Below, piece after piece: positions 9,561 through 17,753 of a stretch of 64,000 nucleotides of DNA. The number at the start of each line of letters is the position of its first letter. Position 1 is the first letter of the stretch. Below the pieces are notes generated by a model. It did no database searches and was not told where the DNA came from. It was given only the letters and a program-made list of their open reading frames with translations. The DNA lies in NCBI RefSeq assembly GCF_001306915.1, contig NZ_LJTC01000014.1:1-64000 (forward strand), given 5' to 3'. The stretch is from Pseudoalteromonas lipolytica (GTDB taxonomy: Bacteria; Pseudomonadota; Gammaproteobacteria; Enterobacterales; Alteromonadaceae). The position numbers were made by a program, and so were the translations under genes.

Positions 9561-9592
9561 AAACAAACAGGACGCAAATGCGCCCTGTTTTT
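9561..9592 (-). terminator. Terminator of the asmA-type gene
   Basis: An inverted repeat AACAGGACGC / GCGCCCTGTT with an AAAT loop (one internal mismatch) lies 20 bp after the stop of the 9612-11555 gene. On the minus strand it is followed by TTTGTTTTAT. It separates that gene from the spc promoter, so ribosomal transcription starts afresh. Confidence 0.8.
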
Positions 9593-9611
9593 GACTTTAA
9601 TTAAATTTTTA

Positions 9612-11555
9612 TTAATTACCAAATAGACCTTTTAATTTGTCTTTGATTTTATCTTTAGCTTTTTCTTTGACTTCTTCTTTAGCCGCATCACTGACATCTA
9701 AACTATAACCAACATCATGGAATGGACCTTTGATACGCAGTGGAATTTTAAAGCCGGTACTGTCATCGGTCGTGCCTTGCCCTTCGATTGAATCAACAAT
9801 CCCCGTTACCAAGCGATAGTCTACATTCGTCATAGGTAAATCAACTTTACCTGAGCCTGTAATGCGAATAAGCGGGCTAAGTAGTGATAGGTCTTTATTT
9901 TCACCAACACCGTTAGTGAATACAAAACTGCCCTGCAATGCCGAGAAGTCTGTTTGCTGTGAGTTATCAAAGCCTGTATCTAAACCTTCTGATACTGCAC
10001 TCAAGTTACCTTTGATAAGCTCTTTTGCTTTACGAACCATCTCTGCAATGTTGGCCCCTTTTACCGCACCATCAGCAAACTCAAAGCCTAACTTACCATT
10101 TAAAGCATTGATAAAGCTCTTTTGGCTTTGACCTGTGGTCGTTAGATCCCAATTTAGAGAGCCTTTACCCATTAACTTATCGAAACCAGCCGCATCAGTT
10201 AGTAATGGCTGTGCATCGATTTTATCTAAAGAAAAGTTAGTACTAATTTTATAAGGTGTTTGCTTGGCGTTAACGGTTATTACACCTTTACCATTGCCTT
10301 CATAAGCAACAAACTTATCTAAACTGATTTTAGCCACGGCATTTTTTAGGTTCACCGTTAACTGGTTTTCACCAAGGGTAATATCATTTGCTTTTAAGCC
10401 ACTTGAACGCACGACTACATTTGCATCTAGTGCGTTTAAGCCGCTCATATCAATTGCAGTATCATCCCAAACAATTGGCTGTGCTGGTGCATCTGCGGCA
10501 GGTTCTGCTTGTTCTTCTTTAGCTACGCCTTCTGGTAGGTAAGGGTTTAAATCAAGCATGCCCAAATCAATATCGGCATTCACAGCTAACCGTTCACCAA
10601 GCTTAATATCGCTTTTACCTTTAATTTGCAGCTCATCGAGGGTGGCAAGTAGCTCAGTAAGCTTAAACTGCTGTCCTTTTAGGTGCATCGAACCCTTTAC
10701 ATTAAAGGCATTAAACGCATTTTCTTTTGCATTAAGCTCAACACCTTGCCAGCTCGCAATGTTTTTAACAGAGTCACCACTAACAGAAAGAAGCCCTTGC
10801 ACGTCATTACCCATTTCTGCAATTGCACCTTTAAAGTTCAAGTCGACTAAACGTGAATCAACCTCAGTGCTTACATTAAAGGTTTCGCCTTCAATCGCTT
10901 TAACAGGTGTATCTAGCGTCACATCTAAATCAAAGCGCTCACCCATATAGGTAATACCGCCTTTTAATTCTAAGGTCTTACGAAGAGAAGGTAGTAAGAT
11001 TGCTAATTCTAAATCGCTTATCTGTTGCTTTGCCCCAGTTTTACCATCTAGATAAGTGAAAGTACCACCGTAGATTGCTACTTCACCAAGTTCAATATCA
11101 AAGTTATCTGGTAAGTTAACAGCGCCAGAACTCTTTTGCTGCTCTGTCTGTGGTTGCTCAGCAACCGCATCAAATAATTGCCAGTTTGCTTTACCATTTT
11201 TATCGGTTTCTAACAAAATCGTTGGTTCGTTAATAACGAATTTATCAAGCTTAAACTCACCGCCAAATAACGACATCCACGGGATACGGATAGCAAGTTG
11301 CTGCATGCTTGCCATATCTTTTTGCGAGCCTGTTTGCATATTGGCAAAGTGCACATCATTCAATTCGAGTTTTAATGATGGAAATACCGACAGCTTTTTA
11401 TCGCCATTAATAGTCAGACTACGACCTGTGGTTTGTTCTACTTGCTCCGATACTTTATTAAATATCGCGTCTGTAGGTATTAGGAATGGTGCTGCGACTA
11501 CCAATGCAATCAGTAATACGAAGATGACACCAACAATTTTCAGTAAGGTTTTCAT
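9612..11555 (-). CDS. asmA: AsmA family protein
   Basis: A 647-residue protein with one N-terminal membrane anchor (MKTLLKIVGVIFVLLIALVV) and a long periplasmic beta-rich body. That includes the AsmA N-domain (PTILLETDKNGKANWQLFD) and the AsmA_2-like C-terminal region near DFSALQGSFVFTNGV. The family belongs to the bridge-like lipid-transfer/AsmA clan implicated in outer-membrane lipid homeostasis. The C-terminus is Lys/Glu-rich (KEEVKEKAKDKIKDKLK). I chose 11555 because AAGGA lies 5 nt upstream; longer in-frame starts lack a ribosome site. Assignment to AsmA itself rather than a paralogue (e.g. YhjG) is likely, not certain. Confidence 0.85.
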   Translation of the reverse strand: MKTLLKIVGVIFVLLIALVVAAPFLIPTDAIFNKVSEQVEQTTGRSLTINGDKKLSVFPSLKLELNDVHFANMQTGSQKDMASMQQLAIRIPWMSLFGGEFKLDKFVINEPTILLETDKNGKANWQLFDAVAEQPQTEQQKSSGAVNLPDNFDIELGEVAIYGGTFTYLDGKTGAKQQISDLELAILLPSLRKTLELKGGITYMGERFDLDVTLDTPVKAIEGETFNVSTEVDSRLVDLNFKGAIAEMGNDVQGLLSVSGDSVKNIASWQGVELNAKENAFNAFNVKGSMHLKGQQFKLTELLATLDELQIKGKSDIKLGERLAVNADIDLGMLDLNPYLPEGVAKEEQAEPAADAPAQPIVWDDTAIDMSGLNALDANVVVRSSGLKANDITLGENQLTVNLKNAVAKISLDKFVAYEGNGKGVITVNAKQTPYKISTNFSLDKIDAQPLLTDAAGFDKLMGKGSLNWDLTTTGQSQKSFINALNGKLGFEFADGAVKGANIAEMVRKAKELIKGNLSAVSEGLDTGFDNSQQTDFSALQGSFVFTNGVGENKDLSLLSPLIRITGSGKVDLPMTNVDYRLVTGIVDSIEGQGTTDDSTGFKIPLRIKGPFHDVGYSLDVSDAAKEEVKEKAKDKIKDKLKGLFGN

Positions 11556-11685
11556 AATCATCCTTAAAAATGGGCAAACAATGTTCATATCATAGCGGTA
11601 GTTAGGCGCAAATGCATTGCCCAACACACAAAAAGGTTTGTAAACAAGCTTAGGTACAAGAATATGAATCAGCGCTGAAACTTTT

Positions 11686-11757
11686 TGATACCTGTAGGTT
11701 ACAAAAAGATCTTGACCGTATGATACCCTAGGGTTACATTGATACCTGTAGGTTACA
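11686..11757 (+). promoter_or_regulatory. Three operator-like 18-bp repeats
   Basis: Three near-identical 18-mers: TGATACCTGTAGGTTACA at 11686-11703 and at 11740-11757, and TGATACCCTAGGGTTACA at 11721-11738. Each has partial dyad symmetry around ACCT-AGGT. Copy 2 fills the spacer of the promoter at 11712-11740 and reaches its -10; copy 3 covers the start-site region; copy 1 lies upstream of -35. This is the layout of a repressor operator. The likely ligand is the XRE protein at 12214-12414 (inference). Confidence 0.7.
11712..11740 (+). promoter_or_regulatory. Sigma-70 promoter of the membrane protein/XRE operon
   Basis: TTGACC (11712-11717), a 17-bp spacer and TACATT (11735-11740) give a good sigma-70 match about 40 bp upstream of the 11786 gene. 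The spacer coincides with an 18-bp operator-like repeat. Confidence 0.65.
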
Positions 11758-11785
11758 TTTGAGTTTAAAATAAAAGGAAACGATT

Positions 11786-12205
11786 ATGTCTAAGCAAGAT
11801 ATCAAAACGGAAGAAAAGTTTATGAGTCATAACGCATGGTTTTCAATATTCATGGGAGTCACGTTATTAATTATTAGTGTTTACCCAATGCTCAAGCAAA
11901 CATCAGTATTTTTACTGTTTATTGGTGTTGCCGCATTTTTAGGATCTTTCTTTATGTTTGTGATTAGAGGGGGATTTACATGGAAACTTGGTTATCGCCT
12001 TACTTATAAGGATGAATTTTTAAATACGATTGATACCATCGCTTATAAACATGTTGTGCTTGGATTGCTTTTTAGCATGGGGGCTATTTTTTTATTGTCT
12101 GATGAACTTGCTTTAAATGTATCTCATAGCATGATGGCCACATTTTACCTTGCCTTGATGTGTTTGATATATGGCGTATCAATTCTTTGGCAAAGTAGAG
12201 ACTAG
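11786..12205 (+). CDS. Small four-helix membrane protein, function unknown
   Basis: A 139-residue protein with four hydrophobic segments at about 20-35, 40-58, 87-104 and 112-133, so it is an integral inner-membrane protein. There is no signal peptide and no catalytic motif I recognise. AAGGA lies 8 nt before the ATG. It is co-transcribed with the XRE regulator 8 bp downstream and preceded by a promoter with three operator-like repeats. Many small XRE regulators of this type are paired with a short DUF membrane protein. I cannot name the family. Confidence 0.8.
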   Translation: MSKQDIKTEEKFMSHNAWFSIFMGVTLLIISVYPMLKQTSVFLLFIGVAAFLGSFFMFVIRGGFTWKLGYRLTYKDEFLNTIDTIAYKHVVLGLLFSMGAIFLLSDELALNVSHSMMATFYLALMCLIYGVSILWQSRD

Positions 12206-12213
12206 GTATAAAA

Positions 12214-12414
12214 GTGCAAAATAATATCGCTAAATTCCGCAAAGAAAAGGGATTATCGCAGCAAGAACTTGCTGATGCCATTGCAGTATCACGTAAAACC
12301 ATTAGCACAGTTGAAACAGGCCGCTTTATACCCTCGGTGATTATCGCGTTAAAAATTGCTGCTCACTTTGAACTCAGTGTTGAGCAATTATTTACACTCG
12401 ATGACAATGATTAA
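12214..12414 (+). CDS. Small XRE-family (Cro/CI-type) HTH regulator
   Basis: A 66-residue single-domain DNA-binding protein with a GTG start. The helix-turn-helix spans about residues 14-34 (LSQQELADAIAVSRKTISTVETGR), closely matching the YgzD/YozG-like group of stand-alone XRE proteins. There is no sensor domain. It follows the membrane protein by 8 bp, so the two are one operon. It is the natural candidate for binding the three repeats in the operon's own promoter (inference). Confidence 0.9.
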   Translation: MQNNIAKFRKEKGLSQQELADAIAVSRKTISTVETGRFIPSVIIALKIAAHFELSVEQLFTLDDND

Positions 12415-12429
12415 TAAACCACGTCAGTC

Positions 12430-12462
12430 GCAATCTTACTTATAAATTATCAGTAAGATTGC
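12430..12462 (+). terminator. Hairpin after XRE gene, possible terminator
   Basis: A perfect 11-bp inverted repeat (GCAATCTTACT / AGTAAGATTGC) with an 11-nt AT-rich loop lies 15 bp after the XRE stop. The following tract (ATCATTTCATTA) is only weakly T-rich, so termination may be inefficient. Confidence 0.4.
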
Positions 12463-12565
12463 ATCATTTCATTACTTCGGTATGATGCACGACCCTGTTG
12501 TTTTTGCACCCTGTGTACTAAAATTAAACAACCCAATTTGGTCAAAACTGGAGTATCGATTAAGC

Positions 12566-13732
12566 ATGAAGAAACTGCTTATTTCACCGTCAAAAATGGC
12601 GCTTGGCGAGCAAGAAAGTCAAATTTATCAAAATATCCTCAAGCAAGCCTCTGATATCAGCTTAAACCTAATGGCAGTTAAAGTAGAAAACCACCCTGAA
12701 GACTTTTTAGGTTGGTGCTATGAGCTATTAAGTGCAAGCCGCGATCGCATTAACTACGATCTGTTAGAAGATAAGCAATTACCCACTCTTAAAAAACTTC
12801 ATGACTTATTAATTTCTGCAATCAGTTTTTTGCAGTTAAAAACATTAAGGGTTGCGCCATGGCCTGTTATTGCAGGCTTCATCGAGCAGCATAAAGAGCT
12901 TTTAGCCCTTGATGAGCAACTACGCTTAGCTAATTACATTGCTGCAATTAAATCGCAATCCCTAAAAGAGATGATCCCAGAAGACCGTTTAGCGTTTTCA
13001 GGTAAACACAGTGCCTCGCTTGATCCAAGCAGCTATAACTTCGACGTTGAGTGGTTTGCTTCTACCAAGAACGCGAAAGGTTTCCACCAAATGTTGAGTG
13101 ATTTACCTGGTGCGTTCGATGAGGCGCTTGCACACATTCCACTTGAGGGTGAAGTAACGCAAGAACATTATCAGCATTTTATGGTGGCTTACTTCATGGC
13201 ATTTAATGGCAGCGAAGAAAAGCCAACGCTTGCTCCTGCTACTCGCTTACTTGCGATGCGCCGACCTGACGTGTTTACACCAATCGTAAATAGTAAACTT
13301 GATGCCCTTTGTGCGGCATTAGGCATTACTAAGCTTAATAACCGTGATTTTGAGCGCTACTGGCAAGATGTTATCGAAGCAATACATAGCATGCCTTGGT
13401 TCAAAATGGCCAGTGCAGCAAATGAGCTTGAACAATCTCTGGTTGAAATCAAAGCCCTATTGCCTAGCTTCTTTTATTATGCAGATAAAAGTACCGCTGA
13501 TAACTCTAACTATATTAAGTTGTTAAACAAACCTAAGAGTACCACGAGCTCAGCAGGTAAAAAGACCGTACGCCGTGGCAAAGAATCAGCAGAGATACTG
13601 GTGGACCGAGCATTAGCAAGTGATGATATCCCTGAACATATCAAAGCTAAGCGCGATTCAATCATCAGTGAAGTTGAAAAAGGCCGCAGTGTTGAAGAAA
13701 CCATTAGTCTAATGCGTGCAATTTTCGGCTAA
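12566..13732 (+). CDS. Conserved hypothetical protein, 388 aa
   Basis: A soluble, mostly helical protein with no signal peptide. I do not recognise a named family. The middle part (APATRLLAMRRPDVFTPIVN, followed by a leucine/aromatic segment ending FERYWQDVIEAI) resembles, from memory, a module in some proteins encoded near restriction or defence loci. That is weak evidence. The C-terminus has a basic patch (SAGKKTVRRGKES) and a short helical tail. I prefer the ATG at 12566 (MKKLLISPSKM), which has a GGAG 12 nt upstream. An in-frame ATG at 12482 would add 28 residues and has no ribosome site. It is single-gene, followed by a strong terminator. Confidence 0.7.
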   Translation: MKKLLISPSKMALGEQESQIYQNILKQASDISLNLMAVKVENHPEDFLGWCYELLSASRDRINYDLLEDKQLPTLKKLHDLLISAISFLQLKTLRVAPWPVIAGFIEQHKELLALDEQLRLANYIAAIKSQSLKEMIPEDRLAFSGKHSASLDPSSYNFDVEWFASTKNAKGFHQMLSDLPGAFDEALAHIPLEGEVTQEHYQHFMVAYFMAFNGSEEKPTLAPATRLLAMRRPDVFTPIVNSKLDALCAALGITKLNNRDFERYWQDVIEAIHSMPWFKMASAANELEQSLVEIKALLPSFFYYADKSTADNSNYIKLLNKPKSTTSSAGKKTVRRGKESAEILVDRALASDDIPEHIKAKRDSIISEVEKGRSVEETISLMRAIFG

Positions 13733-13751
13733 GTTACTCTCAAATAAGCAA

Positions 13752-13791
13752 AACCCGGTTGCTTCGCAATTGTGCAACCGGGTTATTTTTT
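13752..13791 (+). terminator. Rho-independent terminator
   Basis: An 11-bp perfect stem AACCCGGTTGC / GCAACCGGGTT followed by ATTTTTT, 20 bp after the stop of the 388-aa hypothetical gene. Confidence 0.9.
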
Positions 13792-13807
13792 GCACCACAC
13801 ATGTGCG
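13791..13807 (+). promoter_or_regulatory. Possible NtrC-type enhancer half-dyad
   Basis: TGCACC-N5-TGTGCG matches the NtrC consensus TGCACC-N5-GGTGCA at 10 of 12 defined positions. It lies about 115 bp upstream of a sigma-54-like -24/-12 element, a normal enhancer distance. A single site by eye is weak evidence on its own. Confidence 0.35.
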
Positions 13808-13904
13808 CATGAACAATTCAAATAACCATCCTTTTCACAATTAAACAAGTTTAAAAGCCTGTTTTTAAAGCCTTTAAGCATAAAATATCCCGTTAGAAAT
13901 TAAC

Positions 13905-13922
13905 TTGGCACAACCAGTGCAA
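13905..13922 (+). promoter_or_regulatory. Probable sigma-54 (-24/-12) promoter of the porin gene
   Basis: TTGGCAC-N5-GTGCA contains the essential GG and GC dinucleotides exactly 10 bp apart (GG 13907-13908, GC 13919-13920) and matches the RpoN consensus TGGCAC-N5-TTGC except for one base. It is about 100 bp before the TorF-family start. Confidence 0.55.
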
Positions 13923-14020
13923 TATCGTATCCAGACAACACATAGAAAATGTCCTCAAATAATAACCAGACTGCAATCTGAAAATGGGACAAAATCAACA
14001 TAACAACAGGATACAGAAAC

Positions 14021-14698
14021 ATGCTAAAACTAAAAAAAACGGTCGCAGCAAGCGCCCTTGCGCTATTAACTTTGAGCTCAACATATAGCTATGCAGAAGT
14101 CACAGCAAACGCTGCGGCAACTTCAAACTACTTATGGCGTGGTCAAGAGCAAGGCGGCGGTGATGCTGCAATCCAAGGTGGTATCGACTACGCAAGTGAA
14201 TCTGGCTTTTATGCGGGTACTTGGGTGTCGAATGCTAGCTGGGCTGACGACATGACTTACGAGCTAGACCTTTATGCTGGTTTTGGCGGTGAAATCAATG
14301 AAACCTTTAGCTACGATGTTGGCTACATTTATTATGCATACCCAGATGCAGCATCTTACACAGATGCAGACTTCTCAGAAATCTACGGTAGCATTAGCAT
14401 GGGTAGCTTCACCTTTGGTGCAGCAGTCCTAGCAACATCAGCAGCAAGCGGTGACGGTACAGATTTTGGTGACTCTCTATATTTAAATGCTGACTACAGT
14501 TTCCCAGTTGGCAGTACCGGTGCAGAAATGGCCCTTCACTTAGGTCATTACTCAGGGGATTTCATTGGTGATGATGACATCATCGACTACGGTGTTTCAG
14601 TGTCGAAAGACGGCTTTACTTTCGGTCTTTCAGACAACGACATTGATGGTTCAGATGTAAAAGTGTACGTCGCTTACGCGGTTGACTTCACTTTATAA
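14021..14698 (+). CDS. TorF family putative porin
   Basis: A 225-residue outer-membrane beta-barrel protein. A cleavable signal peptide ends near residue 25 (SSTYSYA-EV). The mature N-terminus carries the family signature SNYLWRGQEQGG, followed by alternating amphipathic strands rich in Tyr, Gly and Asp. This is the TIGR02001-like family, often found beside glnK-amtB in nitrogen-regulated operons; no such genes lie beside it here. The upstream region has a sigma-54-like promoter and an NtrC-like site. Substrate is unknown. Confidence 0.85.
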   Translation: MLKLKKTVAASALALLTLSSTYSYAEVTANAAATSNYLWRGQEQGGGDAAIQGGIDYASESGFYAGTWVSNASWADDMTYELDLYAGFGGEINETFSYDVGYIYYAYPDAASYTDADFSEIYGSISMGSFTFGAAVLATSAASGDGTDFGDSLYLNADYSFPVGSTGAEMALHLGHYSGDFIGDDDIIDYGVSVSKDGFTFGLSDNDIDGSDVKVYVAYAVDFTL

Positions 14699-14723
14699 AG
14701 AATGTGTTACTTGCTGCAACACG

Positions 14724-14746
14724 AAGGGCCGTTAAGGCCCTTTTCT
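14724..14746 (+). terminator. Rho-independent terminator after porin gene
   Basis: A 7-bp stem AAGGGCC / GGCCCTT with a GTTAA loop followed by TTCT, 26 bp after the porin stop. It lies between convergent genes and functions best on the plus strand. Confidence 0.75.
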
Positions 14747-14763
14747 CATTTATATCAATACAC

Positions 14764-15660
14764 TTATGGTACACTATGACCAGTTGAGCCTTGCCAAATG
14801 CGATACCATTGTTCACGGTTCATAGTAAGCTGCTTAGCGTCAACAGCTGATTTAACACGCTCAATATTACCCGTACCAAGTACCACAGACGGTGCACTTG
14901 GGTGCATTAACAGCCAAGCATAAACAACCTGATCAATGGCTGTGGCGCCAATTTCAGCCCCAACCTGCTCCAACACTGCACGTAAACGCACCGCTTTTTC
15001 ATCTTCACTTGAGAATAAGCGCCCCCCAGCTAATGGAGACCAAAGCATAGGTTTGATATCAAGTAATTGGCATTGGTCTAAGCTGCCATCATCAAGGGCT
15101 TTCATCTCGTACGGAGAAAACTCAATTTGATTAGTCACAAGCTCAAAGTCTAAACGCGACTGCAACAAGCTAAGTTGCGATGGGGTAAAATTAGATACAC
15201 CAAAGTCAAGCACATCACCATTTGCTTTTAGGGTATTAAATGCTTGTGCCATTTCATCGGCGTTCATCAAGTAATCAGGGCGATGAATAAGTAATACATC
15301 TAAACGATCAGTGCTGAAGTTTTTAAGTGACTGCTGTGCCGAGGCAATAATATGCGCGGCACTTGAATCATAATGATTTGCTTTGCCTTGTAGCCCTAGG
15401 CTTGCAAACGCAGGCTTGATACCACACTTTGTGATTATTTTGATTTCATCACGAATACTTGGTTTTAGTTTAAGTGCTTTACCAAATTCAGCTTCACAAC
15501 CGTATTCACCGTAAATGTCAGCGTGATCGGTATGTGACACCCCCATTTCAATTGCATTTTCTAAAAAACTTAAGCATTGCTGGGGCGTTATCTGCCAATC
15601 TAGCAAACGCCAGAACCCTAATACCAACTCATCAATACAACGATCATTGCTATTCACCAT
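14764..15660 (-). CDS. ydhF: Aldo/keto reductase, YdhF-like
   Basis: A 298-residue (beta/alpha)8 NADPH-dependent oxidoreductase, identical in length to E. coli YdhF and collinear with it. The AKR tetrad is visible: Asp45 and Tyr50 (HTDHADIYGEYG), Lys78 (IITKCG) and His in LLIHRPD. GVSNFTPSQL and VVLGTGNIERV are cofactor-binding segments. The physiological substrate of YdhF is not known. It is a single gene convergent with the porin gene. Confidence 0.92.
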   Translation of the reverse strand: MVNSNDRCIDELVLGFWRLLDWQITPQQCLSFLENAIEMGVSHTDHADIYGEYGCEAEFGKALKLKPSIRDEIKIITKCGIKPAFASLGLQGKANHYDSSAAHIIASAQQSLKNFSTDRLDVLLIHRPDYLMNADEMAQAFNTLKANGDVLDFGVSNFTPSQLSLLQSRLDFELVTNQIEFSPYEMKALDDGSLDQCQLLDIKPMLWSPLAGGRLFSSEDEKAVRLRAVLEQVGAEIGATAIDQVVYAWLLMHPSAPSVVLGTGNIERVKSAVDAKQLTMNREQWYRIWQGSTGHSVP

Positions 15661-15827
15661 AACGACCTACTCTTCCTAATAAATTCGACTCAAATTAACT
15701 CTTTAACCATATCACAGATTTACCAATCACAGCTGTTAACATACAGTTACAAAATAGATTGCTAATTTGTTACTAAACAGGATATTTTAGTACCTAAAAA
15801 CAAATGTTATAAAACAAGGAATAAAAA

Positions 15828-16538
15828 ATGAAATCGTCAAATGTTATGACTGCTTTGGTTGATATTTTTATCAGCCCAAGCAAAGCCTTTAATGGTTTAA
15901 AAGAGGCAAAAGGTTGGTCTTTTGTTGCCTTTATTTTACTTGCCGGCATTCTCGCTGCCAGCATGTTTGCTTTTTACAATAAGGCTGACCCGCAGTTTTT
16001 AATAGATCAACAAGTGGCAGCGGCCAGTGTTGATGCCACCATTGCAGAACAAAAAATGATTCGCCAAAGCATGGAGCAAACCATAGATATGCAAGTATGG
16101 TTTGCTATGTTTGGTGGCATTATTGGTTTGGCTGTTATTAATGCTCTAATGGCAGGCTACTACCTATTTGTATCTAAGCAAGACCCAGAAGCTAATTATG
16201 GCTATGGTGCGTGGTATGGCTTTGGTGTGTGGACTATGATGCCAATGATTATTTCAAGCCTAGGTTTACTCATCTTAGTATTAACTGCGAGTACCGACCA
16301 AATCTCACAGACGTTATTTAACTATGCTTCGATTAACCAACTTTTAATTGGTTTAGAAATTGGCCACCCATTCTACACCTTACTTGAAAGTCTCAATATC
16401 TTTTCTATTTGGGGTATTTTCATCGCAGCTATCGGTTTAAAGAGCTGGACTAATTTCACTTTCAATAAGGCGTTACTGTTTGCAGCCTTACCAAGTATTG
16501 TTATTTACGGTATTTGGACTGTAATCGCTCTCGTTTAA
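15828..16538 (+). CDS. Yip1 family membrane protein
   Basis: A 236-residue protein with five hydrophobic segments (about 32-50, 90-112, 132-152, 182-206, 213-235). The N-terminal LVDIFISPSKAFNGLKE box is typical of bacterial YIP1-domain proteins. Function in bacteria is not established. It lies directly upstream of an adaptor-ABC exporter operon; a hairpin (16548-16566) separates it from that operon, so the genes may be partly co-transcribed. Confidence 0.85.
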   Translation: MKSSNVMTALVDIFISPSKAFNGLKEAKGWSFVAFILLAGILAASMFAFYNKADPQFLIDQQVAAASVDATIAEQKMIRQSMEQTIDMQVWFAMFGGIIGLAVINALMAGYYLFVSKQDPEANYGYGAWYGFGVWTMMPMIISSLGLLILVLTASTDQISQTLFNYASINQLLIGLEIGHPFYTLLESLNIFSIWGIFIAAIGLKSWTNFTFNKALLFAALPSIVIYGIWTVIALV

Positions 16539-16547
16539 TTCTGCTTT

Positions 16548-16566
16548 GAGCGGCAATATGCCGCTC
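16548..16566 (+). terminator. Hairpin between Yip1 gene and exporter operon
   Basis: A perfect 7-bp stem GAGCGGC / GCCGCTC with an AATAT loop, 9 bp after the stop. The following sequence (TTAACTTCC) lacks a proper T-tract, so termination is probably partial. Confidence 0.4.
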
Positions 16567-16586
16567 TTAACTTCCAAGGAAGAAAG

Positions 16587-17753
16587 ATGAAAAAAGCCAT
16601 TATAATTGGCCTCGCTGTTACGGCATTTGTCGCTTTACTAATCTCAAAACAAGTCACAGGCAATAAAGATGCACCAGAAATGCATATTGCAGAAGTTGAA
16701 CAAGGCAATATTGCCGATTCAATTTTAGCCTCTGGTAACCTAGTTTTTAACACCCAAGTGCAACTGCGCTCAGAAGTGACTGGCCGTGTAGCGAAGGTGT
16801 TTGTAGAAGAAGGCGAAAGTGTCACTGAAGGCGATATTCTTATGCGCTTAGATACGACCGCGTTTGAATCTGAAGTTGCCCGCAATAAAGCCGTGCTTCG
16901 TGCGACCGAAATCGATATTAAACATAGCGAAACCCGATTAAAAAATATTGAGCGCCAATTAAGCCGCCAAAAAGAGCTTTATGAAGTGGGCCTTGCTGGC
17001 CAAGAAGTGTATGAAAACCTACAAAATGCCCGCGATTTAGCAAAAATAGATATTGAAGCAAAACGTGAAGCTTACAACCAAGCCCAAGCATCACTATTGA
17101 TTGCTGAAGACCGTTTAAATAAAAGCGTGTTTCGCGCTCCAATGAGTGGCCTACTTGCTTCGGTAAATATTAAAGAAGGTGAAACCGTTATTGCGGGAAC
17201 AACCAACATTATTGGCTCAGACTTGATGCTAGTAGCTGACCCCAGCGCAATATTAGCCGAACTTCGAGTGGATGAAACCGATATTGCTGGTATCAAACTA
17301 GACCAACATGCAGATATCTATGCTGCCGCTTACCCAAATCAACCTTTTACTGGCAAAGTCATAAACATTGGCACATCAGCAAAAAATCAAGCTGGTTCAC
17401 AAGGCTTATCATTTAAAGTCAAGGTACTGCTTGATGCCACTGACCGCCAGCTTTATGCCGGAATGAGCTGCCGCGCAGAAATCGCTACAAGCATTGCCGA
17501 AAACGGCTTAAAACTGCCTATTGAAGCTATTCAAAAAGAGGATGATAGCTACTTTGTCTGGAAGCTTAACGCAGATAACACAGTAACTAAAACAGCTGTT
17601 ACGGTAGGTATTTCTTCAGATATCGAACAAGCACTAACCAGCGGTGTTGCAAAAGGAGATCGTATTGTTATCGGCCCAGCTAGACCACTTAGCTCACTTA
17701 AAGAGGGTGATACGGTAGCCGTTAAAAACAGCCCTGAAAAAGGTGCTAGCTAA
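16587..17753 (+). CDS. Periplasmic adaptor of a MacAB-like ABC exporter (HlyD/MacA family)
   Basis: A 388-residue membrane-fusion protein with an N-terminal anchor ([16 protein letters not shown]). A split lipoyl domain follows ([36 protein letters not shown]) around a coiled-coil hairpin at about residues 100-185, then a beta-barrel. It links the inner-membrane ABC permease to an outer-membrane TolC-type channel, which is not encoded here. The stop overlaps the start of the ATPase gene by one base (TAATG), indicating translational coupling. Substrate cannot be inferred. Confidence 0.92.
   Translation: MKKAIIIGLAVTAFVALLISKQVTGNKDAPEMHIAEVEQGNIADSILASGNLVFNTQVQLRSEVTGRVAKVFVEEGESVTEGDILMRLDTTAFESEVARNKAVLRATEIDIKHSETRLKNIERQLSRQKELYEVGLAGQEVYENLQNARDLAKIDIEAKREAYNQAQASLLIAEDRLNKSVFRAPMSGLLASVNIKEGETVIAGTTNIIGSDLMLVADPSAILAELRVDETDIAGIKLDQHADIYAAAYPNQPFTGKVINIGTSAKNQAGSQGLSFKVKVLLDATDRQLYAGMSCRAEIATSIAENGLKLPIEAIQKEDDSYFVWKLNADNTVTKTAVTVGISSDIEQALTSGVAKGDRIVIGPARPLSSLKEGDTVAVKNSPEKGAS

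Noticed and set aside
12482..12565. Upstream start for the 388-aa hypothetical gene
   Set aside because: No ribosome-binding site precedes ATG 12482 and the extra residues look like translated leader; 12566 is preferred though not certain.
12566..12610. MKKLLISPSKM start resembling the peroxide-stress protein YaaA
   Set aside because: Only a few residues match and the rest of the protein shares no other YaaA feature.
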